Part shown: positions 44,159 to 57,532 of the stretch, one piece after another
Numbering within the stretch: the first letter of the stretch is position 1
Layout: every line of letters starts with the position of its first letter
From: Strongyloides papillosus
Taxonomy: Eukaryota; Nematoda; Chromadorea; Rhabditida; Strongyloididae
Length of the DNA stretch: 64,000 bases
Reading direction: 5' to 3'
NCBI GenBank assembly: GCA_005656395.1
Contig: SRSI01000073.1
Span: forward strand, 310,001 to 374,000
Translations under genes and position numbers: made by a program
Notes under the pieces: model-generated
Databases searched by the model: none
What the model was told of the DNA's origin: nothing
Seen by the model: only the letters and a program-made list of their open reading frames with translations

Positions 44159-46836
44159 ATGAGTGGTATTATTCGTAAAGGTAAAACTATAATTGGTAAA
44201 GATTTTATCGATGGTAATAACTTTGTCTATAGGCATGTAAGTTATTGTACAATTAGCAATATAATATAGTTTTTAAGAAACCCGGTAAAAACATAGAAGA
44301 TGTAACTTTGAAAATTGATGGAGATGGTTACATAGTATATTGGGTCCCAACAACCTCACAAGTTCCAAATCCTCAATACTTTGTTTTTATTGATGATATT
44401 GTTGATGTTAGGACATCAGTAACAGAATATCTAGAATATGAACCAATGAAAGACTATTATCTTCTTCAAATTGTCACCAATATTGATATGGTCAATGAAC
44501 GATTTTATTCATTTCAATCAAAATCCTATGAAACAATAAAAAATTGGTACAGTTTTCTTTTTAAATTAACGTATACTTATAAAAAAACTTATCGTGGTTT
44601 AATTTACTATATTGAGAAAATTTTTGCACCAGCTATTTACGTTAATAATTATACATTATTAGTAAATTCTGAAGAAATGAGAATGTTATTTTTACATTAT
44701 ACAAAGAATTACTTAATAAAATGTCAAGAGAAAGGAAAAGATAAAGTTAGTAGAGTAAAGATACTTATTGAGGAGTATTTGAAATTAGCAGATAGATATG
44801 ATCTTAGACGTGTTTTTGATGAGATAACTGATGGTGATGAATATATGACATTGGAAAAATTTAAAAAATTCTTAAATGAAACTCAGAGAGATTGTCGTTT
44901 GAATGAAGATATTAATCTACTTAAATCAACTGATGATGTTAAAAAAATTATTGCAAATATGGATTGCAAAGAAAACAGTGATAAGGGGAGAATTAGTTTT
45001 ATTGGATTTTGTCAATATTTGTTGAGTGACCAAAATTCCGATATCATGACATCACAATTAAAATTAAAAATAAGTGATATGAATTATCCTCTTCCAATGT
45101 ATTATATCAATTCATCACATAACACTTACCTTAATGGTCATCAAATAAATGCTGCTAAACATTTTTCTGTCAATCAACGTTGTGAGGCGACCGTTGAAAT
45201 GTATAGGCAAGTTTTGTTATCAGGATGTCGTTGTATAGAATTAGATTTATGGGATGGAAATAATGGTGAACCTGTCATTACACATGGTCCAGAATATTTA
45301 TTAAAAATAAATACCATTGAACTTAGAAAAGTTTGTTATGCAATTAAAGATTATGCCTTTAGAACTTCTGACTATCCTTTAATATTATCCTTAGAAAATC
45401 ATTTATCAAATAAACAAGAAGAAAAATGTGCCGAGATATTTGAAGAAGTATTTGATAATTTGCTTTTGAAATGCCCTCTACCAGATTATCCATTAGAAGA
45501 TGGGATAAGACTTCCATCACCAGCTAAATTAAAGAGAAAAATATTACTAAAAGGAACAGTTGGCGACAATTGGAATGTGAATAATTTTAATATTAATAAT
45601 ACTAATAATAACACTAATTTTTTATATCAACATAAACCAATTGAAAGAGTTTTTAAAGAAAGAAAAGCTTCACAAGTGCTACTAATTGATTCAACTAATA
45701 ACATTGATAGAGATATTGAAAGAAGTTTTCCATTACCAAAATTTATTAAATCTCCCGACAATACAAATCTCCAAAAACAGTATAATTCCGTTAAAAGACT
45801 AAATTCTAAGACATCATCAAATACCAAATTATATAGATTATTTAATTATATACAAAATTCAAAAAAAATTTCATCAACGAATCCCGATTTTATAATGCAC
45901 AGTTCGAGTGAACAAAAACTTGACAAATTGATAACAAGAGATTCTGTAATTATGACACAATACGCTCAAAGACATTTAATACGTGTCTACCCAGAAGTTA
46001 ATAGGATCTGTTCATCAAATTTTATTCCGATTTTCTTTTGGTCAGCAGGTTGTCAAATGGCTGCATTGAATTTTCAAACTAATGGTCTTTCAATGCAAAT
46101 GAATAGTACTATCTTTGAAGATAATGGAAATTGTGGGTATTTATTGAAACCGAAAATTCTTAGAGAAAAAGAGTACAAGGCAGATGTATTTGCTTCTTCG
46201 CTCTTAATTGGTAATACCGTTGAGATTGAGGTCATTTCAATAAATTTTCTTTCACCATTTTTACCATTTAATAATAAAAAGTATTATGATAATAATGACA
46301 GTAATAAATATGGTGTCTCAATAACGGCTGATTTATATGATTTACCTGGAGACAGTTGTAGAGGTAAATTGAAGACAACAGTTTTTATTAGAAGAAATGA
46401 TTTATCAAGTGTGTTGTTGGAAGATTCAAGAAAAACATTTATTTTCCCTAAAATTATTAAGCCAGAATATGCTATGATACACCTGAAACTCCTTAATAAA
46501 AATGGAAGTGAATTATTTCAAAGATTCATACCAGTTCATCATATTCAACCTGGTTATAGGCATATAATATTAAGAAATAATGGAAACAAAAATATTGGGC
46601 CCGTTTCACTTTTTGTAAGAATAAATGTTAAATTATCTAAGGAAGATGACGGAAAAATAGGTAATGAAATATATTCGGATCCATTAAAGTTTTCTGAAAT
46701 TTTCAATCAAGATCACGATGATCTAATAAAATGTGAAGAGAATGATGTTTCGTTGGAGAGACAAATTGTAGAACAAATAGAAATGCAAAAAGGAACATTT
46801 TTTCAAATAACAGAAGGTTTTGATAATGATGATTAA
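44159..46836 (+). CDS. Phosphoinositide phospholipase C, beta-like
   Basis: Exons 44159-44236 and 44278-46836 (41-bp intron; acceptor TTTTTAAG chosen because it keeps the frame) give 878 aa. A PLC-beta-type PH domain comes first (SGIIRKG ... FVFIDDIVDVRTS), then an EF-hand region, the X half of the catalytic barrel (YYINSSHNTYLNGHQ, GCRCIELDLWDG, EPVITHG), a 150-residue low-complexity Asn/Ser-rich X-Y linker, the Y half (YAQRHLIRVYPEVNRICSSNFIPIFFWSAGCQM) and a C2 domain. It hydrolyses PIP2 to IP3 and diacylglycerol downstream of G proteins. The long C-terminal coiled coil of PLC-beta (Gq binding, about 300 residues) is absent. Confidence 0.88.
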
Positions 46837-49430
46837 AAAAAATACGAGTTAAAAAAGTTATAAAAATATGTTGTCATTTTATTAGAAAATGTACCAAACA
46901 AAATTCAGTATATAATTGATATATATGTGTATATATGCATTTTTTCTTCCATTCTACAAGCATTCTTTTAACATTCTACTATTAAATATTTCTTTCTTCA
47001 CAATAGTTACTTTAAAATTTTCTATAACAATTCCTCTCCATCTTAAATGGTATAATTTTTTCCTAATTTTTCTGTTAACTATTTTGATAAAATAATGTAT
47101 GTTTAAAAGAAATATATCATTTTCAGATGGAATGTTGTTGTGTATTTATTTAAAATCTTTTATTTTCTATTAACTAAAAATATTTTACCTTTCCTATTAG
47201 AATTATATTGTGATAAAAATTAGGATGTTATTCGCACAAAAATAATTTTTTCTCATATTTTCAAGGATACGCATCTTTTAGAAAAATAATTAATATTATA
47301 ATAATTATGGCTACATATATTAATATTTTATCAAAATATTATGTATATATATTATTTTATGTACATATATTAATTTAAAAAAGAATATATTTATAATTAT
47401 ATTTTAGGAAAAAATATTTTTAAAAATAAATCTTATTTTAATATTCCTTAAGAATAAATTTTATTTATAAGATACTATATAAATTATTAAAATTTAAACG
47501 ATATTTGCATTTTTTATTTTATTTATATATGATAAAAAATACATATCATTTTAACTTATATTGTAGAAGAATCTCAAGTTACAATGATTACTAAGGATAA
47601 CGTAAATATACTATTCTTAAGATTTTAAGAATTATATATACACTACTATATTTTCATTTACTATAAGATCATTTAATTTAATATATATTATTAATAGAAC
47701 GTATGAAAAAAAAGTATTTGTAGTTGAAGGTTGATTTTGAATCAATTCTCTTTACAATCTTCACGCAACAAATACTACTGCTCCTTCGTTTTGGATACAT
47801 ACCAAATAACCTATACCTCTCTCTCTATTTTTTTTTAAGATTCTCCTTCTATAACACTTAACCATCCTATTTTCTTCTATGTATGTAAAAATTCTTTTTT
47901 TCATTCATATATTTGTTCAGTTGCAATTTTTGCTCTCAACAATTTTGGCTGTGTCTCATATATATAAATATATAATATATATATCGCCTTCTGTCGATTT
48001 ATTAGCCCAGTATGTCGGACCAACATTTTTTCCATATTATAGTAAATATATATATACATATATTGTCATTATAAAAACACATATATACATTTTCTAATAT
48101 AAAGGGGTGATGTATACTATCAAATCATATTTAACTATATATACTTTCAAATAGATAGGAATACATCTATCTAATGACATTCTTATTTTTAGCTAACAAG
48201 CGAGAAACTTGTACAAAGCTAAAATACAAAAGAGATAGGGCTTTTTAATAAGACTTTTCTTTTCTATAACTTACAATAATCATCTTCCTTTACTTCATTG
48301 ACATATATAGTTTTGATGGTGTCTTATATATATTTATTTATCTATATATATACATTTATATTAATGTATTCTCTCCCTCCCCCTAATTCATTTTTATTAT
48401 ATGCTCAAGCTTTTCTTTTTAATGATGAAGCTTTTGATGGAGATGAGAGAGACAACCAACAACTACATATATAGAGTGAATAGGAAGAAAAAAGAGGGGC
48501 ACAGGAAGGACTATAATCATCACATTTATTTTCTCTTTTCCCTTCTCTTTTAAATACTGGTCCATATTATTTTTAATCAACTAACTGTATACCATTTTTG
48601 AATGGCCGTTGGCTCCTTCTTCTTCATCCTTTATTTTTCTTACATCCATATTTATTTATTCCACATAATATATATTATATATATATTTAACAAGTCCCAT
48701 AAATGTTTAAAAGAGTCTTTAGGCAAATTATTTTACCAAATTTATCTTTTCTTCATTTATATTTTCTTCAAATTTTTGCCTACTTTATATATATATAATA
48801 TTATATATTCATTTAATGGGAAAAAAATTGAAACATCCGTATATATTTTATATATAGATTCATTATATTTTGTTGGCAAATGCCATCTTTGAACATCTTT
48901 CATATATACATATATAGTAGAATTTTTAGTGATGCATACTATAAAGTTAAGGAGGAAAGACAAAGTATAGTTAAAAATAAAAATCCTTTATATAATAGTT
49001 TATTCAAAAATTATTCCTTCCCTTTTAAGACATATGGCTTCTTTTAAATAACAATTTTTTAACCTTATTTTTATAATATAACTAATTTTATATATTGATT
49101 CTAACATCTAATTTTTGTCATGTAAACATTTTTTTATCACCTTTTACACATTGAAAGACGTCAACTGTATTACTTATTTTTTATCTAACAATTTTAATAT
49201 AAATAAATTAATAATAAATATATCTATAATTGTATCACATATATGCCGATAAGTTATAAAAAACTTGTATTCATAATATTGTTTTGTCATTTTAATAAAT
49301 AATATTTAATTAAAATATATTATACTTTTAGAAACTTTCTATATATCTTGATAGTTGTATAATTATTATTTTTATTATTAGTAATATTATAATAATAGCT
49401 GCCAAAAAAAGATAATAATAAAAATATACA
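46837..49430. other. 2.6-kb intergenic region
   Basis: TA-repeat rich; 47750-48560 is strongly pyrimidine-rich on the plus strand (CTCTCTCT, CCCTCCCCC), possibly a promoter of the G-gamma gene. Open frames at 47879 and 48602 are low-complexity and rejected. Confidence 0.4.
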
Positions 49431-49625
49431 ATGGACAAAGCTGATCTTCAAAGAACTGTTGAGTCATTACGCTATCAGTTAAACTTTCAACGAGTACCAA
49501 TATCACAAAGTGCCGCTGAATTGAAAAAGTTTATTGAGAGTCATCAAGATTCAGATCCACTGGTTAATCCCGTGGATAAAAGAGTTAATCCATGGGCTGA
49601 AAAATCTAAATGCGAAATTTTATAA
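49431..49625 (+). CDS. gpc-2: Heterotrimeric G-protein gamma subunit
   Basis: A 64-aa, single-exon protein of the normal gamma length. An N-terminal coiled coil (QRTVESLRYQLNFQRVPIS), the DPLVNPVD segment and NPW at the beta-contact site are typical, and it ends in the CaaX box CEIL, which predicts geranylgeranylation and membrane anchoring. It forms a dimer with G beta. It looks closer to C. elegans GPC-2 than to the sensory GPC-1 from memory, so the symbol is tentative. Confidence 0.9.
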   Translation: MDKADLQRTVESLRYQLNFQRVPISQSAAELKKFIESHQDSDPLVNPVDKRVNPWAEKSKCEIL

Positions 49626-49994
49626 TTTCCTATTGTATTTTTAAGAACAAAAGTAACCTCTAATTAAGTAACTTTTTAATATATTATTTCACTAATGGTA
49701 TATTCAAAAAAAATATTAAGGTCATGAAAAGCTTTATGAGCTATATTTTATATAAATATTATCAATACTTTCTTACTAAAATCAAAAATTATTTTTCTAT
49801 AATAGAAAATTTTATTTCTCAATATCTTTTTATTTTTCTTCAAAACATTCTATGCTTAAAGTATCTTTCATTTTACACAATAAAACAAACCACTTTTTTA
49901 TTATTTTGTTAATATTTAATTAGCTATCAAAAGAATGAAAACTCTTTTTTCGTATCAATCATATCTTTTACTGATTTTTGTAATTTTTAAAAAT
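49626..49994. other. Convergent 3' region of G-gamma and STAT genes
   Basis: 369 bp of AT-rich sequence between two 3' ends; a plus-strand frame at 49724 is low complexity. Confidence 0.4.
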
Positions 49995-51794
49995 TTAAGT
50001 TGCTGATCCTTGATTGTCAAAGTAAACTGCTGATGGTTGTAAATATCTAGGTTTGTTTTGTATACTAGTCTTTTTAATTTCATTTCCTCCCAAAACTTTT
50101 TCTAAATTTATATTTGGATAGATACAATTAATACCGGCGAAGCGTGAATTTGTTAGGAGTTCTTTTGATAAACTTCTCGAAGCCAACTCATTTGTATCAT
50201 ACCAATAATGCTGAATTTCATTATTACTATATTTTGCACTAACTTTCACTTTACCATACTCTATATCAGAGAAGCGAATCAATAAAGTCGGACACGGGCA
50301 AGATTGTAGTAGGTATTCAGCTTCATCTTTTGAACAAAAACCATATATTAATTCATTATTCCACATCTGTGACATATATTTATTTATTATCTCGGCAATT
50401 TTGAAGAACCAATCATAAAATGGGACAAGTTTCCATTCACCGTCTGTTGTGCTTCCTTTTTTTAAACAAAACTCCTCAGCAACCGGAGATTTCATGAAAT
50501 TATCCAATAAAATCTTTGCATCCGTATTAGGTTTTAGTCTCATTATTATATGATGTTTTGCTTGGTTTGATAACATTCTTGGTTTAATTATTGGAATTGT
50601 ATCAGTGCTTTTTAAAGGTGTTTCTATAATACTCTGAAATTTCATTTCTAATGCCTCTGCCATCTCTTCGTAACCAACTTCATGTGGTAACTCACATGAC
50701 GGCGATTGTACGAGATTAGCAAAAGATCTTTCTAGAAATAGGCGTGCTTCAACCTCAACTTTTGGACCAACTAAAACAGCAAATGGTAGTGACACTTTTT
50801 TGCCAATTAATTGTATATCATGTTTTGCTGACAGATGAATTGAATAACAAAGGTGGTATCTTCTACTAGCAACAGAATCTCTTCTTAGAGGACCTTTTTT
50901 TGACAATCTCATATCTTCAAAATATGCTGAGGTACCAGTTTCATGATAATTAGATGAATTTATACTAGCAACCATTGGCTCTAATGTAAAGTCTTCATTA
51001 TCGAGAACCTCTTTATATGCACTAGTAAGGAGAATTTTAGCTGTTTCATCAGTAATAAGATGACATTTTATATGTTTTCCAGCATTTAAAGTATCAATAT
51101 TAAATGCTTTTCCTCCAAGTACTCTTATTTCCGTGTTAAACCAAAACCTACTTCTTCTATGATTTTCTGCATCACCACATTTAACTGAGACAGATGGTGG
51201 TTGCCTTGAAACTATTATTGAATAATATAAAAAGAAATGTACTATCTCTTTTAATCTATCAAATAAAATGGAGAAATGTTGGAAATTTTGATTAAATGTC
51301 TTTAAATGAAATAAACCATTTAATGTTTGTTCTAATAATTCACCAAAATATTCAAACTGTGTACTTATTGTTGAAAGGTTTTTATAGTGGGACATTTGAC
51401 TCCAAGCACTTCCAATACTTACTTTTTGTTGTTTTATTGCCCACCCACAAAGAACATTATTTATGAGATATGATTTTTCTTGTTCAAATGCTGGAAGTAT
51501 AAAATCTTCAAGATGTTGTCCAATGGTCTAAAAAATTTATAAGATAATGGTGATAGAGGCAATATAATTTACAGATAAATGGTATTGTTGTTCATGAAGA
51601 GGAATTCTTCCATTAAATAATGAATCGACATTTTCTTTGAATATTTGATACTGTTCGGCAGAGATATTATGGAGATAGACAAAATTTTGGTCAATCTGTG
51701 CATTTTCAGTGGCAGGTGATTGTATGTTAGAAAAGGGTGATTGTGATTGAAGAGAATTTCCATCAACATCGTAAACTTGTCCATATCCACTCAT
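49995..51794 (-). CDS. STAT transcription factor, short nematode form
   Basis: Exons 51573-51794 and 49995-51527 (45-bp intron) give 584 aa, against 750-850 for most STATs. The canonical N-terminal domain is absent. A helical region, the beta-barrel DNA-binding domain (about residues 190-370, with VLGGKAFNI and VLVGPKVEVEARLF), a linker and an SH2 domain (LLIRFSDIEYGKVKVSAKY, with the Arg that binds phosphotyrosine) are present. A Tyr in PRYLQPS near the C-terminus is a candidate phosphorylation site. The layout fits C. elegans STA-1, which also lacks the N-terminal domain; STA-2 is the alternative, so no symbol is given. Confidence 0.88.
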
Positions 51795-53804
51795 TTTTAT
51801 GATTGTTAAATGTAGAAATTAGTTTACATATGTTTAATGGCAAACAAAGAAAAAAAATTTATTATATTATATTTAATATTGCAATATTTCTTATCAATAT
51901 AAAATAAATTAACAGATTAACCAGTTTCTTAATATTATATATTATCAAAAATAGCAATTAATGAATCAATAAAATCAATGAGCATGCGCAACTTCTTCTT
52001 AATTTGTTATTTCATTCTTTTTTTAAAAGTCTCCTGTCAAATTCAATAATATTTAATGTAAAACATCAAAAATTTGTCTATACTTCCATATTAAAAGTAA
52101 ATATATAATTAATTATAATTTCCTTTTCTCTCCATTAAGGTAGTCATTATTTTTATCAAATTTTGCTTTCGAATTTTGTTACATTGTTATTTTAATGTTT
52201 TTAAAGGCAAAAAAATTATTGTAAGTATCTTTAAGTTGTTGACATATTGTTACAGATAAAATTTTATCGAAAATAGATGAAGATAGGTAAGACTATTATA
52301 TACGTGATGTAATAACTTTTAATAGGTAAGAAAAGTAATTTGTAATTTTTTTAATAAAACAATAAAATAAGATTTTCCGATGATGTCATTCAAGGTTAGT
52401 CGATTTATAAATCAATCATATGTAAATACTGTTTAATAAATTTCTGGAATTTAAAAAGATTATGGGTGTTATATAAATTCAAATGATAAAACACACTGAT
52501 GAATAGTATTTACTAAAAAAACTTTGTATATTCCATGCACTAGTAATACAAGAGCATTATTTATTAAATTTTATACTTTAAATTGAATTTATCATGCAAA
52601 AAAGCCTACCAAGAAAGCATAATAACTTGAAAAATTGTTTTGTTTGCCATTTGAAGCGAAAAATATAGATTTGGCAAGACACAAAAAATTAATTTGGATA
52701 AAATTTTGAAGACTTTTCTTGTGTATTCTAGTAAATCAACTGGGAGGTAAACTGAATTTGTCAAAAAAGATAATCAATTCGCAAAACATTTGCTGAATAA
52801 GAAGGGTAAAATAGATCACATAACCCAAAATTATCTACAAAGAAAGTATTGTTGTTAATGGTTTTTAAATGATAGGAAACAGTACAAATACTAACATTAA
52901 AGCATTCCGAGAATCCTTTGATTGCTGTTTGTTAACTGTATTCTATTGGAGTCCTTAAATTTTTATTTCAGCGATAGTTGCGTTATGCAATTTTTTTTCT
53001 CAAGATTTATATTTTTACCTCTAAATCTCTCAATACCCAAAGTTGAATGTGGTAATTGATTATACCCAAGCTAAGTGTGTTAACTATACCTCCAAAAGAT
53101 TCAATAACAGTCTACTCAAGTTCGAACTCAAGACAATGATTGGAAAATATTTTATGTCATAACTTTTACAGAGTAATAGTTGCTTTAAAATTGAGGAAAA
53201 TGAAAAAAATTTGTTTTATAAGTTAACATATGTTTTGTAACGTTGAGTATGTGTATAAACAAATTACAGTTATTTAAAAATGTTATTTATACTACCAATA
53301 TTTGCCTTTCAAGAACTTAATAAAACAAATTGATTTTGACATGCTTTATCGAGAATAACAATATTTAAAAAGATACGGATAGTTGGAAAAACAAAAAGAA
53401 AATTTTTTTTGATAAGATGACTACAAATAAGTATTAATTGACTACAAAAGATAGCATACTTAATAAAATCAATTCTTATAATGGCATTAAATAAGTAAAA
53501 TCTAATCTTAAGAATAATATATTTTTACAAAATCTTCTCCACAATAATAGCCTAAATCATCAGCTTTATGTAGATGATTTTATTTATAAAAATCGTGTAA
53601 AAAAATCTTATCTTATCTATAAAAACTATACAAAAGTTATGCATTACTGCTATATACCCTTTTATTTTATTTATTAATTTATATACATTAATATATAAAT
53701 GTATGTTTGAATAAAAAACTATCATTACTCTGATATGATATTTTTTATCCACTAAAAATAAATAAAAATTTACAAATATTATATTTTCTCCACACTACTA
53801 AATT
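51795..53804. promoter_or_regulatory. 2.0-kb divergent region between STAT and carboxylesterase
   Basis: Holds the upstream regions of both genes. 52900-53180 is less AT-rich and resembles 27960-28250, perhaps an old dispersed repeat. No gene. Confidence 0.4.
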
Positions 53805-55832
53805 ATGTTTATTAAAAAATTCAATATTTCATTCACTATTTTTCTAATATTATTTCTATTTATTAGCAACAAGATAGAAGGAAAAAGTACCATCAAATCG
53901 GAGGATTCTTTGATAGATCAATTGATAGTACGACAAACTTCCAATGGATTAGTTTTGGGAAGAAAAAGTATTCCAACTGATGAGAGTGTTGATGGTTATG
54001 TTTTTTTGGGTATTCCATATGCTAAACCACCAATAGGTTTGCTGCGTTTTCAGGTACCGGAGGATCCAGAAAAGTTTGATACCATACACAATGGTAGAAG
54101 TTATGGTAATGCTTGTTTGTGGAATTCCACTGTAACCAATCAGAAACCAGGTTATACAATTATGAGTGAAGATTGCTTGCAAATTAATGTATTTACAAAT
54201 AAAAAATGCCTACTCACTCCTAATTGTTCTGTTGCAGTATATATCCACGGTGGAGCATTTAATTTTGACTCTCCAATGATTCTAAATGAATCAATGATTA
54301 TCCAAAATTTCGCATCTCCTGGTAGGGATGTTGTTTTCGTTACCTTCCAATATAGAGAAGGAATTTTTGGATTTGCAAATTTTAATTATAAACTTAATCT
54401 ATCAGTAGGTACAAATGTTGGGATGTTTGATATGCTTCAAGCAATGAAATGGGTAAAAAAAGAAATTAACAATTTTGGTGGCGACCCAAATAAAATTACA
54501 TTAACTGGACATTCAAGTGGTTCTGTTTCAGCTTCACTTATTTATGTTTCACCTAAATCTAATGGACTATTTAATCAAGCGTTATTCATGTCTGGAACAA
54601 GACCGAATTCTTTATTTGTTGATGGAAACCAAAATATTAGTAGAATAATTGCTATTGAAGCTGGATGTGCTTTTGATATTACTAATTGGGATGATATCAA
54701 AGATGTCGAAGGTGTCATTAAATGCCTCAAAAATGTTGATGGTTTTAACCTAGTTAGTTACCAGGCGCTTGTGGAAACTTTTGGCTTAAGATTGCAGGGA
54801 CCTTACCAAGATTTTGGACCAAACTCATTTTTTGAGAAAAATCTTCAAGAGTTAGTTGTACCTGATGTGAATCTTATGACAGGAACTGTGAAAGAAGAAC
54901 AATCTGACGGATTAGTCACAATTGAAAGTAATGAAAATGGCATAGTATTTGTAAATAAACAAAAGATTGAAATTTTATGTGAACTGATTTTTACAATGGT
55001 AACAGTAGAAAATTATAAAAAATCAATTGAAGCATGTGTAAATGAGTATAGCTCTGATTTGTATCGAGCAAAACACATCATAGATGATATCACTTTTTTC
55101 TTACAACATTTAAGAGATGCTAAAGTTGGTGCAAAAACCACCTCAAAAGTATATCTTTATCAATTTAATTACTCAGTTCCAACTGGAGTAATTGATTTGA
55201 AAAATGATGGAATAATTAAACCAAAAGATTCTCCAAGACATTCTGATGAACTTGTTTATCTTCTTGGCCTTCATATGGGTACATTTGGTGACAAAGAAAG
55301 AGTGATTGCAAAAAAATTTTCACAGATGATCGTTGATTTCATTAACAAGGGCGACCCAAATTCGGATGAAGTTAAATTTGATGTCTTTGATCCATCATTA
55401 AATAATTACTTCGTTATAGATTTTGACGATAATTATTTAATGCCTGGTATGGAGAATAACTACCATAGAAGAGCAGATACTTTTTGGAATGAAATAATGC
55501 CAAAAATTGAAGGAGAAGTAGCTTTTAATGTACTTGAAGGTAAAGCAATTGAAATGACACCATTAATTAACGAATTAGAAGATGGTATTATATACACACC
55601 AATTTATTATCCTCAAAGTTATTATATAAATACAACAATGCCCGAAAGAGGAGAAATCAAATCGTTATTAACAACTTCAACTAAACCGATTGTAAAAATG
55701 CCAGAATCATTTGGAACAGTTGCTACAATTTCAATGGTTATCTTTGGTATATTGATTGTTGTTTTAGTACTATCATGTATCAAGAAATATCTAAAACACC
55801 TTGAAAGAAGGAAATACAAAAGATTTTTATGA
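53805..55832 (+). CDS. Membrane-anchored type B carboxylesterase
   Basis: A single-exon 675-aa protein. Signal peptide (about residues 1-26), alpha/beta-hydrolase esterase domain with YIHGGAF oxyanion region (147-152), nucleophile motif GHSSG with S237, a candidate acid in GTVKEEQ (364/365) and catalytic His in RHSDELVYLLG (H479). SEDCLQINVF is the family signature. A C-terminal membrane segment (about 637-660, ISMVIFGILIVVLVLSCI) and a short basic tail follow. The triad looks complete, so it should hydrolyse esters at the cell surface or in the secretory pathway. Neuroligins share this layout but lack the nucleophile Ser; acetylcholinesterase signatures are not evident. Confidence 0.88.
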   Translation: MFIKKFNISFTIFLILFLFISNKIEGKSTIKSEDSLIDQLIVRQTSNGLVLGRKSIPTDESVDGYVFLGIPYAKPPIGLLRFQVPEDPEKFDTIHNGRSYGNACLWNSTVTNQKPGYTIMSEDCLQINVFTNKKCLLTPNCSVAVYIHGGAFNFDSPMILNESMIIQNFASPGRDVVFVTFQYREGIFGFANFNYKLNLSVGTNVGMFDMLQAMKWVKKEINNFGGDPNKITLTGHSSGSVSASLIYVSPKSNGLFNQALFMSGTRPNSLFVDGNQNISRIIAIEAGCAFDITNWDDIKDVEGVIKCLKNVDGFNLVSYQALVETFGLRLQGPYQDFGPNSFFEKNLQELVVPDVNLMTGTVKEEQSDGLVTIESNENGIVFVNKQKIEILCELIFTMVTVENYKKSIEACVNEYSSDLYRAKHIIDDITFFLQHLRDAKVGAKTTSKVYLYQFNYSVPTGVIDLKNDGIIKPKDSPRHSDELVYLLGLHMGTFGDKERVIAKKFSQMIVDFINKGDPNSDEVKFDVFDPSLNNYFVIDFDDNYLMPGMENNYHRRADTFWNEIMPKIEGEVAFNVLEGKAIEMTPLINELEDGIIYTPIYYPQSYYINTTMPERGEIKSLLTTSTKPIVKMPESFGTVATISMVIFGILIVVLVLSCIKKYLKHLERRKYKRFL

Positions 55833-57532
55833 AAAACAAACAATACATTACTCTTGAAAAAGTAAACACAAAGTTAAATTTGTATATAAATTCCATATAA
55901 TAAATATGTTTTTATGTAGATTCTAAGATCATTGGTTCCAAAACTTTTTGTATGTTTTGAATTATTTTTGATCAACAAAATATTTCTTTTGAAGTGTTTA
56001 AAATAAAATTTCTTTTGTTATCGATGCATCATATGACAAATTACTGTTCAGAAGATTAAAGGTGAAAATAGCTTTTTCAGCCCTAAGATTAAAGATGTCT
56101 ATAAAGACTAACAATTTTATCATCATAAAAACGTTTAATCAAAATATATCATTATAAGGGAATTTAAGTAACTCATACAAAAAGTCATTTGAATTATAAA
56201 TACACATCTTTCTATATAATTCAAAGATCATACCCTAATAAGTAAAAAAATTTATTGATTTTAATAATGTTAAAATATGAGGAATTATTAATACTAATGG
56301 TAATCACTCATATGCGTTTTTAATTTTCTAAACTTATAATACAATGGTTTTTGTAATGTTAAAATGTTTCAAATAAAATTAAAATATTAGATTCTTTGAA
56401 ACTTTAAAAGTACCTCTTGAAAAAAACCACGTAACGTTCTCGAGAATAATATTTATAAATGTAAAACATTTATAACCTATTCTTTAAATAAAAAAAATTT
56501 GGAGGTCCCCGATATGGAATGCTTTTGTTAGTACAAAAAGAAAACATAAATAAGAAGATAAATGTTAAATAACGTATGATAGATCACTTTTTTGCCTTAA
56601 GATAACATGTTTTAATGTAATATCTTAAGTTTAAAAGGTTATAATGTATATAAAGTACTTTTATTATTATTATTTACTATCAACTTTCAAATAAAAGAAT
56701 TATAATGACATGTATCTTTATTAATGATATTTTTTATCAAAATGTATTCTTGGATATTAAAATGAAATGTAAAAAAAATTCATTTTTTTTATAACTAAAT
56801 TTTATCAAGGCCTTTGAAAATAATAAAATTATATAATAAAAAGGCTTATAAATTTAAAATGAAAATGTATGATTCTTTTTATATATATTTGTCAAACCAT
56901 CATTCGATTCTTAACATTGATTAATAGTAAATGAAATGTTAATGCAGCAATTTAACGTCCAACTTAACTAAGAATATCTTATATTTTTGGTTTATAAAAG
57001 TTTATTTAATGTAGTAAAATTCTGATAAAAAAAATTGATAAAAATAAATAGATCTTGAAAGCTAGTGCACTTGTAAACTACTCTTAATTAATTCAACCTT
57101 ATTCGTAAAAGTTCAAACACCAATTGATTAAATTTCTTTTTCTTCTTCTCTAATATTATAAAATAAACATATTTTTGCTCTACATAAAAAGTTATCCCGC
57201 TAATTTTAATAAATATAACAACTTTTTGTTATTGTAAAGTTGGTATTTTGTAAAGGTAACCTTAAAACGCTATAGGTAAAAATTTTTACTAACAACCTCA
57301 ACAACGCTTTGAGAAACAATGCTATATGTTAGAAGTTTCGAGAGACTTTTTCTATCAAGACATATCTTTCCATTTGTATAATTTTTTTATAATTTGAATG
57401 TCCAAACAATAAAATTGTTATTGATCATTTTAAAATTCATTTTATACGTCCTCTAATTTTAACGTAAATATAATGTTTTGATATATATTTTTGTAAATTA
57501 AAATTATATTCAACTTTTACTTGTTTTCTAGA
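55833..57532. other. 1.7-kb intergenic region
   Basis: AT-rich, no gene seen. TTGTTTTCTAG ends at 57531, right before the PARP ATG, and resembles a trans-splice acceptor. Confidence 0.45.

Noticed and set aside
47879..48963. Three frames rich in Ile, Tyr and Phe
   Set aside because: They arise from TA repeats and pyrimidine tracts; no plausible composition or family.
53805..55832. Neuroligin identity for the esterase-domain protein
   Set aside because: The nucleophile serine and catalytic histidine are present, which neuroligins lack.
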